From assembly GCA_035540895.1 (NCBI GenBank), contig DATLFR010000063.1:1-43096 (forward strand): DNA of 43,096 nucleotides. Reading direction: 5' to 3'. The DNA is from Actinomycetota bacterium (GTDB taxonomy: Bacteria > Actinomycetota > JAICYB01). Of the stretch, positions 42,072 through 43,096 are shown piece after piece; position 1 is the stretch's first letter; each line of letters begins with the position of its first letter. Position numbers and translations under genes: made by a program. The notes below the pieces were generated by a model, which saw only the letters and a program-made list of their open reading frames with translations, was not told the origin of the DNA and ran no database searches.

Positions 42072-42377
42072 GTGAGAGCCAGCAAGAGGGACGTGATCGC
42101 GGATAACAGGGTCTTCCTCTGGATCGCTCTGGCGACGGCCGCGGTCCTGCTCATCCCACTGGTCGCCATGCGCTTCACGGAGGAGGTCGAGTGGACCCTT
42201 TCGGACTTCGCCGTCATCGGCACGCTCCTGCTGGGGACGGGGTTCTCCTTCGTCCTGGCGGCGAGGAGGATCGACAGCAGGAGGGGCCGAGCACTGGTGG
42301 CGGTCGTCCTGACCCTGGCGCTCCTCTACGTCTGGGCGGAGCTGGCCGTCGGGGTGTTCACGACCTGGGGTAGCTGA
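42072..42377 (+). CDS. Small three-helix membrane protein
   Basis: 101 residues. The GTG start has AGGGAGGAG before it. Three hydrophobic segments are visible: VFLWIALATAAVLLIPLVAM, FAVIGTLLLGTGFSFVLAA and ALVAVVLTLALLYVWAELAV. No enzyme motif. It resembles the small multipass proteins common in actinobacteria; function unknown. Confidence 0.75.
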   Translation: MRASKRDVIADNRVFLWIALATAAVLLIPLVAMRFTEEVEWTLSDFAVIGTLLLGTGFSFVLAARRIDSRRGRALVAVVLTLALLYVWAELAVGVFTTWGS

Positions 42378-42396
42378 TCCCGTCTCCCCGCGCGTC

Positions 42397-42402
42397 TACC
42401 TT
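42397..42402 (+). promoter_or_regulatory. Leaderless -10 box of the cNMP-binding protein gene
   Basis: TACCTT, six bases, ATG at 42409; same hexamer and spacing as at 2635-2640. Confidence 0.5.
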
Positions 42403-42408
42403 GTTCTG

Positions 42409-43096
42409 ATGCGCGCCCTCCCCTGGCTCCCAGGCGACGAACGCGTCGAGATCCTGCGATCCGCCCTGGGCGACCGTCCCAGGCGGGAGCTGAGGCGCGT
42501 GGCCCGGCTGTTCCGTCTGGACCGCTTCGCCGACGGGGCCGTCCTGTGCAGTGAGGGGGAGGTCGGTCGGGAGGCCTACCTGATCGCCCGAGGACACGTT
42601 CGCGTCTCCCGCGGGCGCGAGGTGGTCGGTACGGCGGGGGCAGGCGAGTTCGTCGGCGAGATGGCCCTCGTGGACGACCGTCCGCGCAACGCGACCGTGA
42701 CCGCCGAGGGAACCGTCACCGTCCTCACCGTGCAGCGCGCGGACTTCGAGCTCCTGATGCGGGAGCCGTCGTTCCTGACGCGTGTCCACGACGGTCTCGT
42801 TGGTCGGGTGCAGCCGTCCGCGAAGGAGCGGGCCCGGCGTCTGAAGGACCCGACCGACTGGCGTGTGCTGCTCGATGCCGCGCGCGCCCGACGGATCCGG
42901 GCTCGACGTCGTCGGCTCGTCTTCACCGGCCTCGCTCTCTTCCTGCTCGTGGCGGCGCTGGGCATCGCGATCCGCGCCGTCGCCGACCGTTCCACGCCCG
43001 TCGCCGTCGACGACGCCGTCTCGCGCTTCCGCGAGGCGAGCGCCCGGGCGGCCGCGCCCGCTCCGGGGTCCGGGCTCGAGGAGGAACCCCCGGCAC
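42409..43096 (+). CDS. Cyclic-nucleotide-binding-domain membrane protein (partial at right edge)
   Basis: At least 229 residues, cut by the window end. Residues ~20-135 form a Crp-type cNMP-binding domain (FADGAVLCSEGEVGREAYLIARGHVRV; GAGEFVGEMALVDDRPRNATVTAEG, the phosphate-binding cassette with Gly-Glu and Arg). After a basic linker, one membrane segment follows (LVFTGLALFLLVAALGIAIRAV). No helix-turn-helix has appeared by the end, so it is not a CRP regulator as far as seen. The class III cyclase at 10880 could supply its ligand. Confidence 0.85.
   Translation, partial: MRALPWLPGDERVEILRSALGDRPRRELRRVARLFRLDRFADGAVLCSEGEVGREAYLIARGHVRVSRGREVVGTAGAGEFVGEMALVDDRPRNATVTAEGTVTVLTVQRADFELLMREPSFLTRVHDGLVGRVQPSAKERARRLKDPTDWRVLLDAARARRIRARRRRLVFTGLALFLLVAALGIAIRAVADRSTPVAVDDAVSRFREASARAAAPAPGSGLEEEPPA

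Noticed and set aside
1-43096. CRISPR arrays, insertion sequences, rRNA genes
   Set aside because: None seen by reading for regular repeats, transposase motifs or rRNA signatures.

Overview
The window looks like a high-GC actinomycetote chromosome, probably from an uncultured or deep-branching lineage. It encodes a proteasomal ATPase (Mpa/ARC) ending in Gln-Tyr-Leu, a WhiB protein, a DUF222/HNH (13E12-type) endonuclease, a remnant of an F420/LLM oxidoreductase, and many genes that start directly behind a TAnnnT hexamer with no ribosome-binding site (leaderless style). I ran no database searches; all family names come from motifs read in the translated sequence.

Left part (1-12.3 kb, core-like). 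An SCP2/alpha-beta hydrolase runs off the left edge, followed by mpa, a divergent PLP decarboxylase and an acyl-CoA dehydrogenase. Next is a tightly overlapping minus-strand operon: M50 protease, a fused TtuB-TtuA sulfur carrier/tRNA 2-thiolase, TrmI (m1A58 methyltransferase) and a ProA-like dehydrogenase. The two tRNA genes act on neighbouring T-loop positions. Divergent from this operon is an amino-acid-binding lipoprotein overlapping a membrane-anchored thioredoxin. Its active-site cysteine position is an in-frame TGA (U-A-V-C) followed by hairpins, so it reads as an undetected selenoprotein. A hydrolase-cyclase fusion follows.

Middle (12.38-22.3 kb, island-like). A tRNA-Leu(GAG) gene is followed at once by a lower-GC AAA ATPase/DUF4276 pair and a type I restriction-modification operon (hsdM, hsdS, a Phd/PIN toxin-antitoxin pair, hsdR). 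The hsdR carries an extra C-terminal AlbA_2/Schlafen-type domain, and the PIN toxin appears to start at ATA.

Middle-right (22.3-31.9 kb, accessory and partly decayed). A DUF222/HNH gene and a stand-alone ComM/ChlI N-domain gene diverge from a perfect LexA-type palindrome. Further on are decayed TPR and AHSA1 remnants, an accessory MetRS with a short upstream ORF and an inverted-repeat leader, a WhiB gene, a secreted Cys-rich protein, and an ECF sigma factor with a probable membrane anti-sigma factor.

Right (31.9-43.1 kb). A five-gene signalling operon with ATGA/GTGA overlaps (hybrid kinases and receiver proteins) diverges from an OmpR-type regulator whose phospho-acceptor Asp is Glu. Between them is an 11-bp-period direct repeat resembling OmpR/PhoP-family sites. 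After these come a HIT-like protein, a methyltransferase, a DUF998 membrane protein, a broken LLM oxidoreductase, a small membrane protein and a cNMP-binding protein cut by the right edge.

The strongest candidates for something new are the UxxC thioredoxin selenoprotein and the TtuB-TtuA fusion coupled to TrmI. The MetRS leader, the LexA-controlled pair and the AAA/DUF4276 pair come next.
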